Source of the DNA: Pseudomonas cedrina subsp. cedrina
GTDB lineage: Bacteria; Pseudomonadota; Gammaproteobacteria; Pseudomonadales; Pseudomonadaceae
Direction of reading: 5' to 3'
DNA: 64,000 nt
Assembly (NCBI RefSeq): GCF_001983175.1
Contig: NZ_MNPW01000009.1
Span: 1-64,000 of the forward strand
Below, one piece after another: positions 7,422 to 16,894 of this stretch; the stretch's first letter is position 1, and each line of letters opens with the position of its first letter. Both the position numbers and the translations under genes were made by a program. A model generated the notes under the pieces. It did not search any database and had not been told where the DNA came from. It saw only the letters and a list, made by a program, of their open reading frames with translations.

Positions 7422-10400
7422 ATGACCGACCAAGCGCCCACCATCGACCAACTGCTCAAAACCCTCGATCACGCCATGCTCGCCGACCGCCAGCGCTTGC
7501 GCCGGCAGTTGCTCGAGCTGCGCAAGAAGCCCGACGAGGGCAAGTTGGCGCAGTGGGTGGCGCGCATGCAGGCATCGTGCGCGCAGGTCACGGCGCGGCG
7601 GGCCAGCCTGCCGGTGATCCGTTACGACGACAGCCTGCCGATCGCAGCCAAGCGCGATGAGATCAAAGCGGCGCTGAACAAGCATCAGGTGCTGATCATT
7701 GCCGGCGAAACTGGCTCGGGTAAAACCACTCAGTTGCCGAAGATCTGCCTGGAAATCGGCCGTGGCCAGTTCGGTCTGATCGGCCACACCCAACCGCGCC
7801 GGATCGCTGCGCGCAGCGTCGCCAGCCGGGTTGCAGAAGAACTGGCCACGCCGCTGGGCGCGCTGGTCGGCTATCAAGTGCGCTTCGAAGACCAGAGCGA
7901 TTCCAACACGCTGATCAAGCTGATGACCGACGGCATCCTGCTGGCGGAAACCCAAAATGATCGCTACCTGGAACGCTACGACACGATCATCGTCGACGAA
8001 GCCCACGAACGCAGCCTGAACATCGACTTCCTGCTGGGCTACCTGAAAACCCTGCTGCCGCGCCGTCCGGACCTCAAAGTCATCATCACCTCGGCCACCA
8101 TCGACCTGGAGCGCTTTTCCAAGCACTTCGACGATGCGCCGATCGTCGAGGTCTCGGGGCGCACCTTCCCGGTGGACACCTGGTACCGCCCGCTGACCCT
8201 GGAGCAGGACGAGGAGGGCAACCGCGTCGAGGATGACTTGACGGTCGACCAGGCGATCCTCGCCACCCTGGATGAAATCGCCGCCTATGAGCGCAGCGAG
8301 CGGCGCAGCCCTGGCGATGTGCTGGTGTTTTTGCCGGGCGAGCGCGAGATTCGCGACGCCGCTGAGATGCTGCGCAAGGCCCAGCTCAAGCACACCGAAA
8401 TCCTGCCGCTGTATGCACGCCTGTCGCCGGCCGAGCAGCAGCGCATCTTCCAGTCCCACCCGGGCCGGCGTGTGGTGCTGGCGACCAACGTCGCGGAAAC
8501 CTCGCTGACCGTGCCGGGCATTCGCTACGTGATCGACAGCGGCACCGCGCGCATCAGCCGCTACAGCTACCGCGCCAAGGTGCAGCGGCTGCCGATCGAG
8601 GCGATTTCCCAGGCCAGCGCCAACCAGCGTAAAGGCCGTTGCGGCCGGGTCGAGCCGGGTATCTGCATCCGCTTGTACAGCGAAGAAGACTTTATCGGCC
8701 GCCCGGAATTTACCGACCCGGAGATCCTGCGCACCAACCTCGCCGCCGTGATCCTGCAGATGCTGCACCTGCGCCTCGGCGAGATCACCGATTTCCCGTT
8801 TATCGAACCGCCGGATGGCAAGGCCATCAGCGACGGTTTCAATCTGTTGCAAGAACTCTCGGCGGTGGACCGCAACAGTCAGCTCACCCCGCTGGGCCGT
8901 CAGCTGGCGCGCCTGCCGGTCGACCCGCGCATGGGCCGCATGCTGCTGGAAGCCGCCAAGCTTGGCAGTTTGCAGGAAGTGCTGATCGTCGCCAGCGCCA
9001 TGTCGATCCAGGACCCGCGCGAACGTCCGCCGGAGCGTCAGCAGGCAGCCGACCAGGCCCACGCACAGTGGAAAGACGCGGACTCGGATTTCGCCGGGCT
9101 GGTCAACCTATGGCGCGGCTTTGAAGAACAGCGCCAGGCACTCACTGCCAGCCCGCTGCGCAACTGGTGCCGCAAGAATTTCCTCAATTACTTGCGTTTG
9201 CGCGAGTGGCGCGATTCCCATCGCCAGTTGAGCCTGATCTGCCGCGATATGCAGTTGACGATCAACAAGGAGCCTGCGGACTTCCCGAAATTGCACAAGG
9301 CGGTGTTGTCCGGCTTGCTCAGCCAGATCGGCCAGAAGACCGAGGACGGCGACTACCTGGGCGCGCGCCAGCGCCGCTTCTGGATTCACCCCTCGTCGGG
9401 CATCGGCAAGAAACGCCCGCAATGGCTGATGACCGCCGAACTTGTGGAAACCACCAAGCTGTATGCGCGCATGGTGGCCAAGATCGACGCCGACTGGATC
9501 GAGCCTTTGGCCGGGCACCTGATCAAGAAGAACCACTTCGAGCCGCACTGGGAGAAGAAGCGCGGGCAAGTCGTGGCGTTTGAGCAAATCACCCTGTTCG
9601 GCCTGATCGTGGTCGGGCGCCGGCCGGTGCATTACGGGCCGATTGATCCGGTGGTGTCGCGCGAGCTGTTTATCCGCGAAGGCCTGGTGCGTGGCGAGAT
9701 CCAGTCCCGCGCCAAGTGCCTCACGGCCAACCAGCAACTGCTGGAACAGCTCGACGAGTTGGAAGCCAAGGCGCGCCGCCGCGACATCCTGGCGGACGAA
9801 GAAACCTTGTATGCCTTCTACGATGCGCGCCTGCCTGCGGAAATTCACCAGACCGCCACCTTCGACAGCTGGTACAAGGTCAACAGCCAGAAAGACCCGC
9901 AACTGCTGATCATGCGCGAAGAAGACGTGCTGGCCCGCGAGGCCAGTGAAGTCACCGCCGCGCATTACCCGGACACCCTGCACCTGGGCGACCTGGAGCT
10001 GGCCTTGAGTTACCACTTCGAACCCAACCACCCGCGCGACGGCGTGACCCTGCGCGTGCCGGCGCCGCTGCTGCCGGCCTTGCCGCCGGAGCGTCTGGAA
10101 TGGCTGGTACCGGGGGTGATCGAAGCCAAGTGCATTGCCCTGGTGCGCAACCTGCCCAAGGCCCTGCGCAAGAACTTCGTGCCGGTGCCGGACTTCGTCA
10201 AGGCGGCGCTGCAACGTATCGAATTCGGCCAGGGTTCGCTGCCCCAGGCGCTGGGCCGAGAACTGCTGCGCATGACCGGCGCGCGGGTCAGCGATGAAGC
10301 CTGGGCCGAGGCCGCGCAGCAGGTGGAAAACCACTTGAAGATGAATCTGGAAGTGGTCGACGGCCAGGGCAAGTTCCTTGGCGAAGGCCGTGACCTGGCC

Positions 10401-11333
10401 GAGCTGACGGCACGCTTTGCCCAAGCCAGCCAGGCCGCGTTGGCCGTGCCGCAAACCGCGAAGAGCCAACAGCCGGTGCAAGCCAAGGTATTTGCGCCGG
10501 TGGCGGAAAAGACCCAGCAGAAAATCGCCGGGCTGTCGATGACGGTGTACCCGGCGCTGGTGGAAGAAAACGGCACGGTCAAGGAAGGGCGTTTCTCGAC
10601 GGCGGCGGAAGCGGAGTTCCAGCACCGTCGCGCGTTGCAGCGCTTGCTCATGCAGCAATTGGCGGAACCCGCGAAATTTCTGCGCGGCAAATTGCCGGGG
10701 CTGACGGAACTGGGCCTGATGTACCGCGAATTGGGCCGCATCGATGCATTGGTCGAAGATATCCTGTTGGCCAGCCTCGACACCTGCGTGCTCGAAGGCG
10801 AAGCCAGCCTGCCGCGCGACGGTGCCGGCCTGGCGGCGCTGGCCGAGCGTAAACGTGGCGGATGGACTGAACAGGCCGAACGCCTGGCGCGCCTGACCCT
10901 GGAGGTGCTGAAACTGTGGCACGGCCTGCAAAAACGCTTCAAGGGCAAGATCGACCTCGCCCAGGCCGTGGCCCTGAACGACATCAAGCAGCAACTGGGC
11001 AACCTGGTGTACCCAGGGTTCGTGCGCGAAACCCCGGCGCAGTGGTTCAAGGAATTGCCGCGTTACCTCAAGGCCATTGAACTGCGCCTGGAGAAACTGC
11101 CCAGCCAGGTGCAAAAGGACCGGGTATGGAGCAGCGAACTCAGCGGTCTTTGGACGCAGTACGAAACCCGCCTGAAAAAACACACCCAGGAAGGCAAGCG
11201 CGATCCCCAGCTGGAGCTTTACCGCTGGTGGCTGGAAGAATATCGCGTGTCGCTGTTTGGCCAGCAATTGGGCACCAAAGTGCCGATCTCCGACAAGCGC
11301 CTGAGCAAGCAGTGGAGTCAGGTAGAGCCCTGA
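7422..11333 (+). CDS. hrpA: ATP-dependent RNA helicase HrpA (DEAH box)
   Basis: 1303 residues, matching the roughly 1300 of HrpA. The helicase core has Walker A GETGSGKT (95-102), the DEAH box in VDEAHERSLN, SAT motif III and the QRKGRCGR motif VI. HA2/OB-type segments and the long HrpA-specific C-terminal region (DUF3418) follow. HrpA unwinds RNA and in enteric bacteria acts in mRNA processing and rescue of stalled ribosomes. The start MTDQAPTIDQ at 7422 gives the usual N-terminus; no strong Shine-Dalgarno is present. The gene stands alone and is followed by a REPIN. Confidence 0.95.
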   Translation: MTDQAPTIDQLLKTLDHAMLADRQRLRRQLLELRKKPDEGKLAQWVARMQASCAQVTARRASLPVIRYDDSLPIAAKRDEIKAALNKHQVLIIAGETGSGKTTQLPKICLEIGRGQFGLIGHTQPRRIAARSVASRVAEELATPLGALVGYQVRFEDQSDSNTLIKLMTDGILLAETQNDRYLERYDTIIVDEAHERSLNIDFLLGYLKTLLPRRPDLKVIITSATIDLERFSKHFDDAPIVEVSGRTFPVDTWYRPLTLEQDEEGNRVEDDLTVDQAILATLDEIAAYERSERRSPGDVLVFLPGEREIRDAAEMLRKAQLKHTEILPLYARLSPAEQQRIFQSHPGRRVVLATNVAETSLTVPGIRYVIDSGTARISRYSYRAKVQRLPIEAISQASANQRKGRCGRVEPGICIRLYSEEDFIGRPEFTDPEILRTNLAAVILQMLHLRLGEITDFPFIEPPDGKAISDGFNLLQELSAVDRNSQLTPLGRQLARLPVDPRMGRMLLEAAKLGSLQEVLIVASAMSIQDPRERPPERQQAADQAHAQWKDADSDFAGLVNLWRGFEEQRQALTASPLRNWCRKNFLNYLRLREWRDSHRQLSLICRDMQLTINKEPADFPKLHKAVLSGLLSQIGQKTEDGDYLGARQRRFWIHPSSGIGKKRPQWLMTAELVETTKLYARMVAKIDADWIEPLAGHLIKKNHFEPHWEKKRGQVVAFEQITLFGLIVVGRRPVHYGPIDPVVSRELFIREGLVRGEIQSRAKCLTANQQLLEQLDELEAKARRRDILADEETLYAFYDARLPAEIHQTATFDSWYKVNSQKDPQLLIMREEDVLAREASEVTAAHYPDTLHLGDLELALSYHFEPNHPRDGVTLRVPAPLLPALPPERLEWLVPGVIEAKCIALVRNLPKALRKNFVPVPDFVKAALQRIEFGQGSLPQALGRELLRMTGARVSDEAWAEAAQQVENHLKMNLEVVDGQGKFLGEGRDLAELTARFAQASQAALAVPQTAKSQQPVQAKVFAPVAEKTQQKIAGLSMTVYPALVEENGTVKEGRFSTAAEAEFQHRRALQRLLMQQLAEPAKFLRGKLPGLTELGLMYRELGRIDALVEDILLASLDTCVLEGEASLPRDGAGLAALAERKRGGWTEQAERLARLTLEVLKLWHGLQKRFKGKIDLAQAVALNDIKQQLGNLVYPGFVRETPAQWFKELPRYLKAIELRLEKLPSQVQKDRVWSSELSGLWTQYETRLKKHTQEGKRDPQLELYRWWLEEYRVSLFGQQLGTKVPISDKRLSKQWSQVEP

Positions 11334-11349
11334 GACCTGCCTGTCCCCC

Positions 11350-11485
11350 TGTAGTGAGCGGGCTCGCCCCGCGCTGGGTGGCGAAGCCGCCCCAATCCAG
11401 AACAACGCATTCTTCCAGACAGAACTCAGGCGCCTGGTTTTGGGGCGGCTTCGCCACCCAGCGCGGGGCAAGCCCGCTCACTACA
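11350..11485. repeat. REPIN of the TGTAGTGAGCGGGC type
   Basis: TGTAGTGAGCGGGCT at the left mirrors AGCCCGCTCACTACA at the right; inner arms GGTGGCGAAGCCGCCCCAA and TTGGGGCGGCTTCGCCACC also pair. The same class recurs at 16745-16877 and 44664-44796. Confidence 0.9.
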
Positions 11486-11665
11486 ATGATTGTGCATCTC
11501 CCGGCTTCTACAAATAGGGTGTTTATGGGGATATCGCGCCAAATCCCAGGCTTTGTGGCAAACTTCGTCGCTATAAATGCCTTGATCGTCGTGAAGGGCT
11601 GCGACGTGATGGAATAAAGCGAAGCCGGTTTGGTGCCCGCGGTGCGGAATCGGACTACATAAAGT

Positions 11666-11683
11666 TTGGTACGACGGTACCAA
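11666..11683. promoter_or_regulatory. Perfect palindrome upstream of the KAS III gene, candidate operator
   Basis: TTGGTAC (11666-11672) and GTACCAA (11677-11683) are separated by GACG. The dyad lies 35 bases before the start codon, where a repressor would block initiation. I do not know the cognate protein, and no regulator gene of that type is adjacent. Confidence 0.5.
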
Positions 11684-11718
11684 TATCTTCTGCCTGACAG
11701 ATTTCTAGAGGAACGACC

Positions 11719-12840
11719 GTGCATAACGTCGTCATCAGCGGCACTGGCCTGTACACCCCGGCCAACAGCATCTCCAACGAAGAGCTGGTGCAGTCTTTCA
11801 ATGCTTACGTGCAACAGTTCAACAGCGACAACGCCGCCGCCATCGAGCGCGGTGAGGTGCAGGCGCTGACCGAATCCAGTGCAGCCTTCATCGAGAAAGC
11901 CTCGGGCATCAAGAGCCGCTTCGTGATGGACAAGGACGGCATTCTCGACCCCCGGCGCATGGCCCCACGCCTGCCCGAGCGCAGCAACGACGAATGGTCG
12001 GTGCTTTGCCAGATGGCCGTCGGCGCCGCCGAGCAAGCGCTGCAACGCGCCGGCAAGACCGCCGCCGATATCGACGGCGTGATCGTCGCCTGTTCCAACC
12101 TGCAGCGCGCCTACCCGGCCATCGCCATTGAAGTCCAGGAAGCCCTGGGCATCGAGGGTTTCGGTTTTGACATGAACGTGGCCTGTTCCTCGGCGACCTT
12201 CGGCATCCAGAACGCCGCCAACAGCATCCAGCTGGGCCAGGCGCGGGCGATCCTGATGGTCAACCCCGAGGTCTGCACCGGGCACCTGAACTTCCGCGAT
12301 CGCGACAGCCATTTCATCTTTGGCGACGCGGCCACTGCGGTGATCCTGGAGCGCGCCGACCTGGCGACCTCCGAGCATCAGTTCGACGTGGTGAGCACCA
12401 AGCTGCTGACCAAGTTCTCCAACAACATCCGTAACAACTTTGGCTTCCTTAACCGCGCGGCGGAAGAAGGCATCGGCGCGCCCGACAAGCTGTTCGTGCA
12501 GGAAGGCCGCAAGGTGTTCCGTGACGTCTGCCCGATGGTTGCCGAATTGATCGGCGTGCATTTGCAGGAAAACCAGCTGGACGTGACCGATGTAAAGCGC
12601 TTCTGGCTGCACCAGGCCAACCTGAGCATGAACCACCTGATCGTAAAGAAATTGCTGGGCCGCGAAGCCACCGTGGAAGAAGCCCCGGTGATCCTCGATA
12701 CCTACGCCAATACCAGCTCGGCGGGTTCAGTGATTGCGTTTCACACCTACCAGGACGATTTGCCCAAGGGTAGCGTGGCGGTGCTCAGCTCGTTTGGCGC
12801 GGGCTATTCGATTGGCAGCGTGATCCTGCGTAAGCGCTGA
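11719..12840 (+). CDS. Beta-ketoacyl-ACP synthase III-type enzyme (PA3286-like)
   Basis: 373 residues of the KAS III thiolase fold. The Cys-His-Asn triad is visible: C156 in NVACSSATFG, H298 in WLHQANLSMN and N331 in TYANTSSAGS. It is longer than housekeeping FabH (about 320), with an N-terminal insertion at about 25-60. The closest counterpart I know is P. aeruginosa PA3286, described as condensing beta-oxidation-derived octanoyl-CoA with malonyl-ACP to feed fatty acid synthesis; the next genes match that neighbourhood as well. Substrate is inferred from that relationship. A palindrome at 11666-11683 suggests repression. Confidence 0.87.
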   Translation: MHNVVISGTGLYTPANSISNEELVQSFNAYVQQFNSDNAAAIERGEVQALTESSAAFIEKASGIKSRFVMDKDGILDPRRMAPRLPERSNDEWSVLCQMAVGAAEQALQRAGKTAADIDGVIVACSNLQRAYPAIAIEVQEALGIEGFGFDMNVACSSATFGIQNAANSIQLGQARAILMVNPEVCTGHLNFRDRDSHFIFGDAATAVILERADLATSEHQFDVVSTKLLTKFSNNIRNNFGFLNRAAEEGIGAPDKLFVQEGRKVFRDVCPMVAELIGVHLQENQLDVTDVKRFWLHQANLSMNHLIVKKLLGREATVEEAPVILDTYANTSSAGSVIAFHTYQDDLPKGSVAVLSSFGAGYSIGSVILRKR

Positions 12841-12862
12841 TCCCACGGCAAAATGCGGTCAA

Positions 12863-12964
12863 TGTGGGAGCTGGCTTGTCGGGTCGCCGCATCGCTGCGA
12901 TAGCGTCTACTCGGTGCACCTGAATGACCGAGGTGTCTGCATCGCAGGCAAGCCAGCTCCCACA
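12863..12964. repeat. REPIN
   Basis: TGTGGGAGCTGGCTTG mirrors CAAGCCAGCTCCCACA, with CATCGC/GCGATG inner complementarity. It separates the KAS III gene from the ECF sigma gene. Confidence 0.88.
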
Positions 12965-12995
12965 GCGATAGAGTTGCAGAGATTCGAGGTAGACA

Positions 12996-13610
12996 ATGGC
13001 AGCAGCGGACGACGCGCACCTGCTTGAACGGCTGCTCAAGGGTGAGCAACGGGCCTACAAGGAATTGGTCACCCAATACCAGAGCGCCATGCGTGCCGTG
13101 GCCTATGCCATTGTCGGCCAGCGCCACGCCGATGAAGTCGTGCAGGATGCGTGGCTTTCGGTGGTGCGCAACCTGGCCAGGTTCGAAGGGCGTTCCAGCC
13201 TCAAGACCTGGCTGTTGACCATCACCGCCAACGCCGCCAAGGGGCGCTACAAGCAGAATCGTCGCGAAGTGTTGCTCGACGACTTGCCCTCACCGCACGG
13301 CACTATTGGTGACGATCGCTTCGCACCCGACGATGGCCATTGGGCTGTCGCCCCTTACGCCTGGCACCAGGACACCCCGGAAGCCTTGCTGACCGAGGAT
13401 GAACTGCGCAAGTGCCTGGAGCATACGTTGCTGAGTTTGTCGCAGTTACAGAGCAGCGTGCTGGTGCTGCGTGAACGCCAGGACCTGGAGCTGGAAGAGA
13501 TTTGTAATCTGCTCACGCTCTCGCTGTCCAATGTGCGGGTGTTATTGCATCGAGCGCGGCTTAAAGTCTTCGCCACGGTGGAGCATTTTGAGGAAACGGG
13601 CGAATGTTGA
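12996..13610 (+). CDS. ECF-family RNA polymerase sigma factor
   Basis: 204 residues. Region 2 is at about 10-85 (AYKELVTQYQSAMRAVAYAI, HADEVVQDAWLSVVRNLARF, SLKTWLLTITANAAK). Region 4 is at about 130-190 (LSQLQSSVLVLRERQDLEL, then LLTLSLSNVRVLLHRARLK). Region 3 is absent, as expected for ECF factors. Its stop overlaps the start of a zinc-finger anti-sigma gene, so the two are translationally coupled and the anti-sigma probably holds it inactive. Regulon and inducing signal are unknown; the arrangement with the upstream KAS III gene matches PA3286-PA3285. Confidence 0.9.
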   Translation: MAAADDAHLLERLLKGEQRAYKELVTQYQSAMRAVAYAIVGQRHADEVVQDAWLSVVRNLARFEGRSSLKTWLLTITANAAKGRYKQNRREVLLDDLPSPHGTIGDDRFAPDDGHWAVAPYAWHQDTPEALLTEDELRKCLEHTLLSLSQLQSSVLVLRERQDLELEEICNLLTLSLSNVRVLLHRARLKVFATVEHFEETGEC

Positions 13611-13849
13611 CCTGCAAAGAACAAGTGGCACTCTCCAGTGACTATCTCGATGGGCAATTGACCTTTCGCGAGCGTCTGCTGGTGCGTCATCACTTGGTGT
13701 TCTGCCCGAACTGCCGACGGTTTATCCGCCAGATGCGCCTGATGCAGGCGACGCTGAAGATCATGCCGGATGAACCGGTAGAGGGGGTGGATGCCTTGGC
13801 GCAACGGTTGGCTGAAGAACGGCTCAAGCACCGCAAAGGCGGGGAATAG
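13604..13849 (+). CDS. Zinc-finger anti-sigma factor (small, soluble)
   Basis: 81 residues beginning MLTCKEQVALSSDYLDGQL. The HHLVFCPNC segment supplies the H-x3-C-x2-C zinc motif of zf-HC2 anti-sigma domains. There is no transmembrane helix, so it is a cytoplasmic anti-sigma factor, possibly sensing redox or zinc. The ATG at 13604 lies inside the last codons of the sigma gene (7-base overlap). Confidence 0.85.
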   Translation: MLTCKEQVALSSDYLDGQLTFRERLLVRHHLVFCPNCRRFIRQMRLMQATLKIMPDEPVEGVDALAQRLAEERLKHRKGGE

Positions 13850-13920
13850 GCAGGCTCGCGCAGGTGGAACGGACGGATGATGGGGACCGATCCACCCACG
13901 CAAGACTGTTGCAGCCACCC

Positions 13921-13937
13921 CGGGCCGTCCTGGCCCG
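13921..13937. terminator. GC hairpin between convergent genes
   Basis: CGGGCC (13921-13926) pairs with GGCCCG (13932-13937), between the anti-sigma stop and the porin stop. No T-run follows on either strand, so a terminator role is tentative. Confidence 0.35.
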
Positions 13938-13956
13938 AGGCGTTCAACACTGAAGG

Positions 13957-15309
13957 TTAGAACTTGGCTTCTGCATCCAGCTGAAGGGTATTGGCGTTGG
14001 CATCGCGATAGCCGGTGGCGCTGGCGTAGTCTGCCTTGGTCAGGAAGTAGGTGGCGCCGATGGCGAAGTTCTTGTCGATGTCGTAACCGACCTTGAACTT
14101 GTGACCACGTGCACCGGTGAAGCCGCCGGCGAAGTCCGAATCCGTGAAGGCGCCGACCACTGCGTAGCGCTGTACGTCGCGGTAGTTGTAGTCCAGGTTC
14201 AAGCCGAACACCTTGGATTTGGCGCCGAGCAACCAGGCGGTGTCCTTGTCTTTGTCCGTGGCTTTGGTGTTCTGCACGTACTGGCCGTAGAACGACAACG
14301 GTACCGCCAGGCCGCCGATATCGACTTGGCTGAAGCCTTCGTACAGGCGGTATTCGCTGGCATTGCCGGCGGTGGTATTGGCGACGGTTTCGCTTGGGGT
14401 CAGGCAGCCTGGCGTGGTGCCGGTGGCGGTCGGGCAACGGCTGTCTTCGTCGTTCTGGAACGCGTAGACGCTGCCGCCCAAGGTCAGTTTCAGGTTGTCG
14501 GTCAGTGAGAAGCGCGAGCCCAACTGGCCAGCCGTCATGCGCAGGTCGTTGCGAAACTGCACGCCGTCGCCGTTGACATTGTCCTTGAGGCTGTAGTTAC
14601 CCAGGCTGCCGAACAGCTCGGCGCTGCTGCCCAGCGGGTATTTATAGGTCAGGGCCAGACCTTCCGGGTTGATATCGCTGTCCCAGATCACGTCGGCCAT
14701 GCTGACCCAAGGCTGCAACATCTTGCCGCCGATCACGTGCAGGTTCTTGATTTGGGTCGGGTGGTAGTCGATGTAGCCCAGGTCCAGCCAGATCGACTTC
14801 TTGTTGAAGTAGCCGTCCAAGTCCTGGTTGGTGGAACGAGCATCGTCGCTGCTGCCGGTGGCGACGCGGATGCCGGTATCGACTTGCGAGTTGATTTCGG
14901 TAAACGCGCCCAGACGGGCACGAATACGTTCACGGTCCTTGTCTTTGCCGCCATTGTTGGGGGTGCCGTCGATCTTGATGGTCTCATGACGAAAGCGCAC
15001 ATCACCCTTGAGCTGGGTCTTGGCGGCCCAGGCCAGCTTCTGGTCGAAGCTGCTCAGCTCGTTGGTTTTCTTCGCGGTGGCCGCGATCTGTTCGTTGGTC
15101 TCTTGTTGAGCTTGCCGTGCGATCTGCTGTTCTTTCTGGTCCTTGGCCAACTCGCTTTGCAGTTCAGTGTACTGCGCCGCGGTGATCTGGCCGTTGGCCT
15201 TGAGCATGTCGAGCAATTTAGCGTCGACTGCGGCGCTGGCCGGAACGCTCAGGGCCAGTAACAGGCCGCCGCACAGGACCGCCGCAGTTTTAGTGGAAGC
15301 AAGACGCAT
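13957..15309 (-). CDS. Outer-membrane putative porin (Porin_5-like)
   Basis: 450 residues. A signal peptide (MRLASTKTAAVLCGGLLLAL, cleavage near ASA-AVD) is followed by a coiled-coil region at about 24-85 (Q/E/K-rich), then a long beta-rich barrel with alternating aromatic segments. The protein ends in ...LQLDAEAKF; the terminal Phe is the BAM recognition signal of outer-membrane barrels. Two Cys in the SRCPTATGTTPGCL loop may form a disulfide. The start at 15309 has GGAG 6 bases upstream; the longer frame lacks a signal peptide at its start. The substrate cannot be told from sequence. Confidence 0.85.
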   Translation of the reverse strand: MRLASTKTAAVLCGGLLLALSVPASAAVDAKLLDMLKANGQITAAQYTELQSELAKDQKEQQIARQAQQETNEQIAATAKKTNELSSFDQKLAWAAKTQLKGDVRFRHETIKIDGTPNNGGKDKDRERIRARLGAFTEINSQVDTGIRVATGSSDDARSTNQDLDGYFNKKSIWLDLGYIDYHPTQIKNLHVIGGKMLQPWVSMADVIWDSDINPEGLALTYKYPLGSSAELFGSLGNYSLKDNVNGDGVQFRNDLRMTAGQLGSRFSLTDNLKLTLGGSVYAFQNDEDSRCPTATGTTPGCLTPSETVANTTAGNASEYRLYEGFSQVDIGGLAVPLSFYGQYVQNTKATDKDKDTAWLLGAKSKVFGLNLDYNYRDVQRYAVVGAFTDSDFAGGFTGARGHKFKVGYDIDKNFAIGATYFLTKADYASATGYRDANANTLQLDAEAKF

Positions 15310-15593
15310 ATCAATCTCCGAAAGTGAGGAGGGATGGCAAACCATCCAGGACACAACCGACCGATGACGGACGGAAAAAATAACCACCTGCTAGAACCAG
15401 GCGCTCTAAAAACAGGCGTCAGTATCGCGACGGTTTATGACGCAGCGGTGGCTAAGTGATGTCATCTACATGACAATTTGGCTTGGCTGGAACTATCGAA
15501 CCAGAGCCTTGTCGCGCGAAACGGGGGTGTGCGAAGTCCGGCGATCAGCGATACTCGCGAAGCTTTCACGCCCCTGAACCAGTGAGGATGCCA

Positions 15594-16739
15594 ATGCCGT
15601 TGCAACGCCTGGATAGCCTGTCCGAGATCACCCCGCAAGCCTGGGATGCGCTGCTGCCGCAGGGCCAGCCGTTCGTGCGGCATGCCTTCCTGAGCGCGCT
15701 GGAAGACAGCGCCAGCCTGGGGCCGCAGTCGGGCTGGCAGCCGGAGCATTTGTTGCACTGGGAAGGCGATCGGCTGCTTGCGGCGCTGCCCGGTTATCGC
15801 AAGTGGCATTCCTACGGGGAGTACGTGTTCGATCACGGCTGGGCCGATGCCTGTGAGCGGGCCGGCATCGATTATTACCCCAAGTTGCTGACGGCCGTGC
15901 CGTTCAGCCCGGTCACCGGGCCGCGCTTGTTGGCAGCCACTGCTGACGACGGTTTCGAACTGCTGAAAAGCTTGCCGGGCTACCTGGAAATAGAAGGGCT
16001 TTCCAGTGCCCATATCAACTTCACCGATGGCTTGGCCGATGATGCACTGGCGCAACAACCGGGCTGGTTGCAGCGCCTCGGCTGTCAGTTTCACTGGCAG
16101 AACCGTGGCTATCGCGACTTCCAGGATTTCCTCGATGCCTTGAGCTCACGCAAGCGCAAACAGATGCGCAAGGAACGCGAACAGGTCGCTGGGCAGGGCA
16201 TCGAGTTCGAATGGTTGCAAGGCCATGAACTGAGCGAAGCGCAGTGGGATTTTGTCTACGCCTGCTACGCCAACACCTATGCAGTGCGCCGCCAGGCGCC
16301 CTACCTGACCCGCGCCTTTTTCAGCCTGCTGGCCGAGCGCATGCCCGAAGCGATTCGCGTGGTGCTGGCCAAGCAAGGTACCCGCCCGGTGGCCATGGCG
16401 TTCAGCCTGATCGGCGGCGACAGTTTCTATGGCCGCTATTGGGGCTGCCTGGCGGAATTCGACCGCCTGCATTTCGAAACCTGCTTCTACCAGGGCATGG
16501 ACTACGCCATCGCCCACGGCGTGCAACGCTTCGACGCGGGGGCCCAGGGCGAGCACAAGTTGATACGCGGTTTTGAGCCGGTGATTACGCGCTCCTGGCA
16601 CTACCTGCGCCATCCGGGGTTGAAGAACGCCGTGGAGGATTTCCTCGAGCGCGAGCGGGTGGGGATTTTGGCGTACGCGGAAGAGGCGAGGGCAGCGCTG
16701 CCGTATCGGCAGTCAAATACAGGTTTCGATAACCGGTAA
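15594..16739 (+). CDS. GNAT-like protein of the DUF482 / peptidogalycan-biosynthesis family
   Basis: 381 residues. The KWHSYGEYVFDHGWADACER segment and the C-terminal acyltransferase-like part (FDAGAQGEHKLIRGFEP) are typical of DUF482 proteins, which have a FemAB/GNAT fold. The exact reaction is unknown; an acyl or aminoacyl transfer is the family inference. Two in-frame ATGs are close together (15588, 15594). I prefer 15594 because GAGG then sits 6 bases upstream, whereas it abuts the first ATG. Single gene, followed by a REPIN. Confidence 0.8.
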   Translation: MPLQRLDSLSEITPQAWDALLPQGQPFVRHAFLSALEDSASLGPQSGWQPEHLLHWEGDRLLAALPGYRKWHSYGEYVFDHGWADACERAGIDYYPKLLTAVPFSPVTGPRLLAATADDGFELLKSLPGYLEIEGLSSAHINFTDGLADDALAQQPGWLQRLGCQFHWQNRGYRDFQDFLDALSSRKRKQMRKEREQVAGQGIEFEWLQGHELSEAQWDFVYACYANTYAVRRQAPYLTRAFFSLLAERMPEAIRVVLAKQGTRPVAMAFSLIGGDSFYGRYWGCLAEFDRLHFETCFYQGMDYAIAHGVQRFDAGAQGEHKLIRGFEPVITRSWHYLRHPGLKNAVEDFLERERVGILAYAEEARAALPYRQSNTGFDNR

Positions 16740-16744
16740 GTGAT

Positions 16745-16877
16745 TGTAGTGAGCAGGCTTGTCCCGCGCTGGGCGGCGAAGCCGCCCCAAACCAGGCGAC
16801 CCGGTTCTATCTGGAGGCGGCGGTGTGTTTATTGGGGCCGCTTCGCCGCCCAGCGCGGGGCAAGCCCGCTCACTACA
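16745..16877. repeat. REPIN of the TGTAGTGAGC type
   Basis: TGTAGTGAGCAGGCTTG at the left and CAAGCCCGCTCACTACA at the right, with GGCGGCGAAGCCGCC-type inner arms. It fills most of the gap between two convergent genes. Confidence 0.9.
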
Positions 16878-16894
16878 AAGGACAACATGTTGCT

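Noticed and set aside
9108..11471. Long minus-strand open frame opposite hrpA
   Set aside because: Shadow of the hrpA third-position bias; no ribosome site and no recognisable domain.
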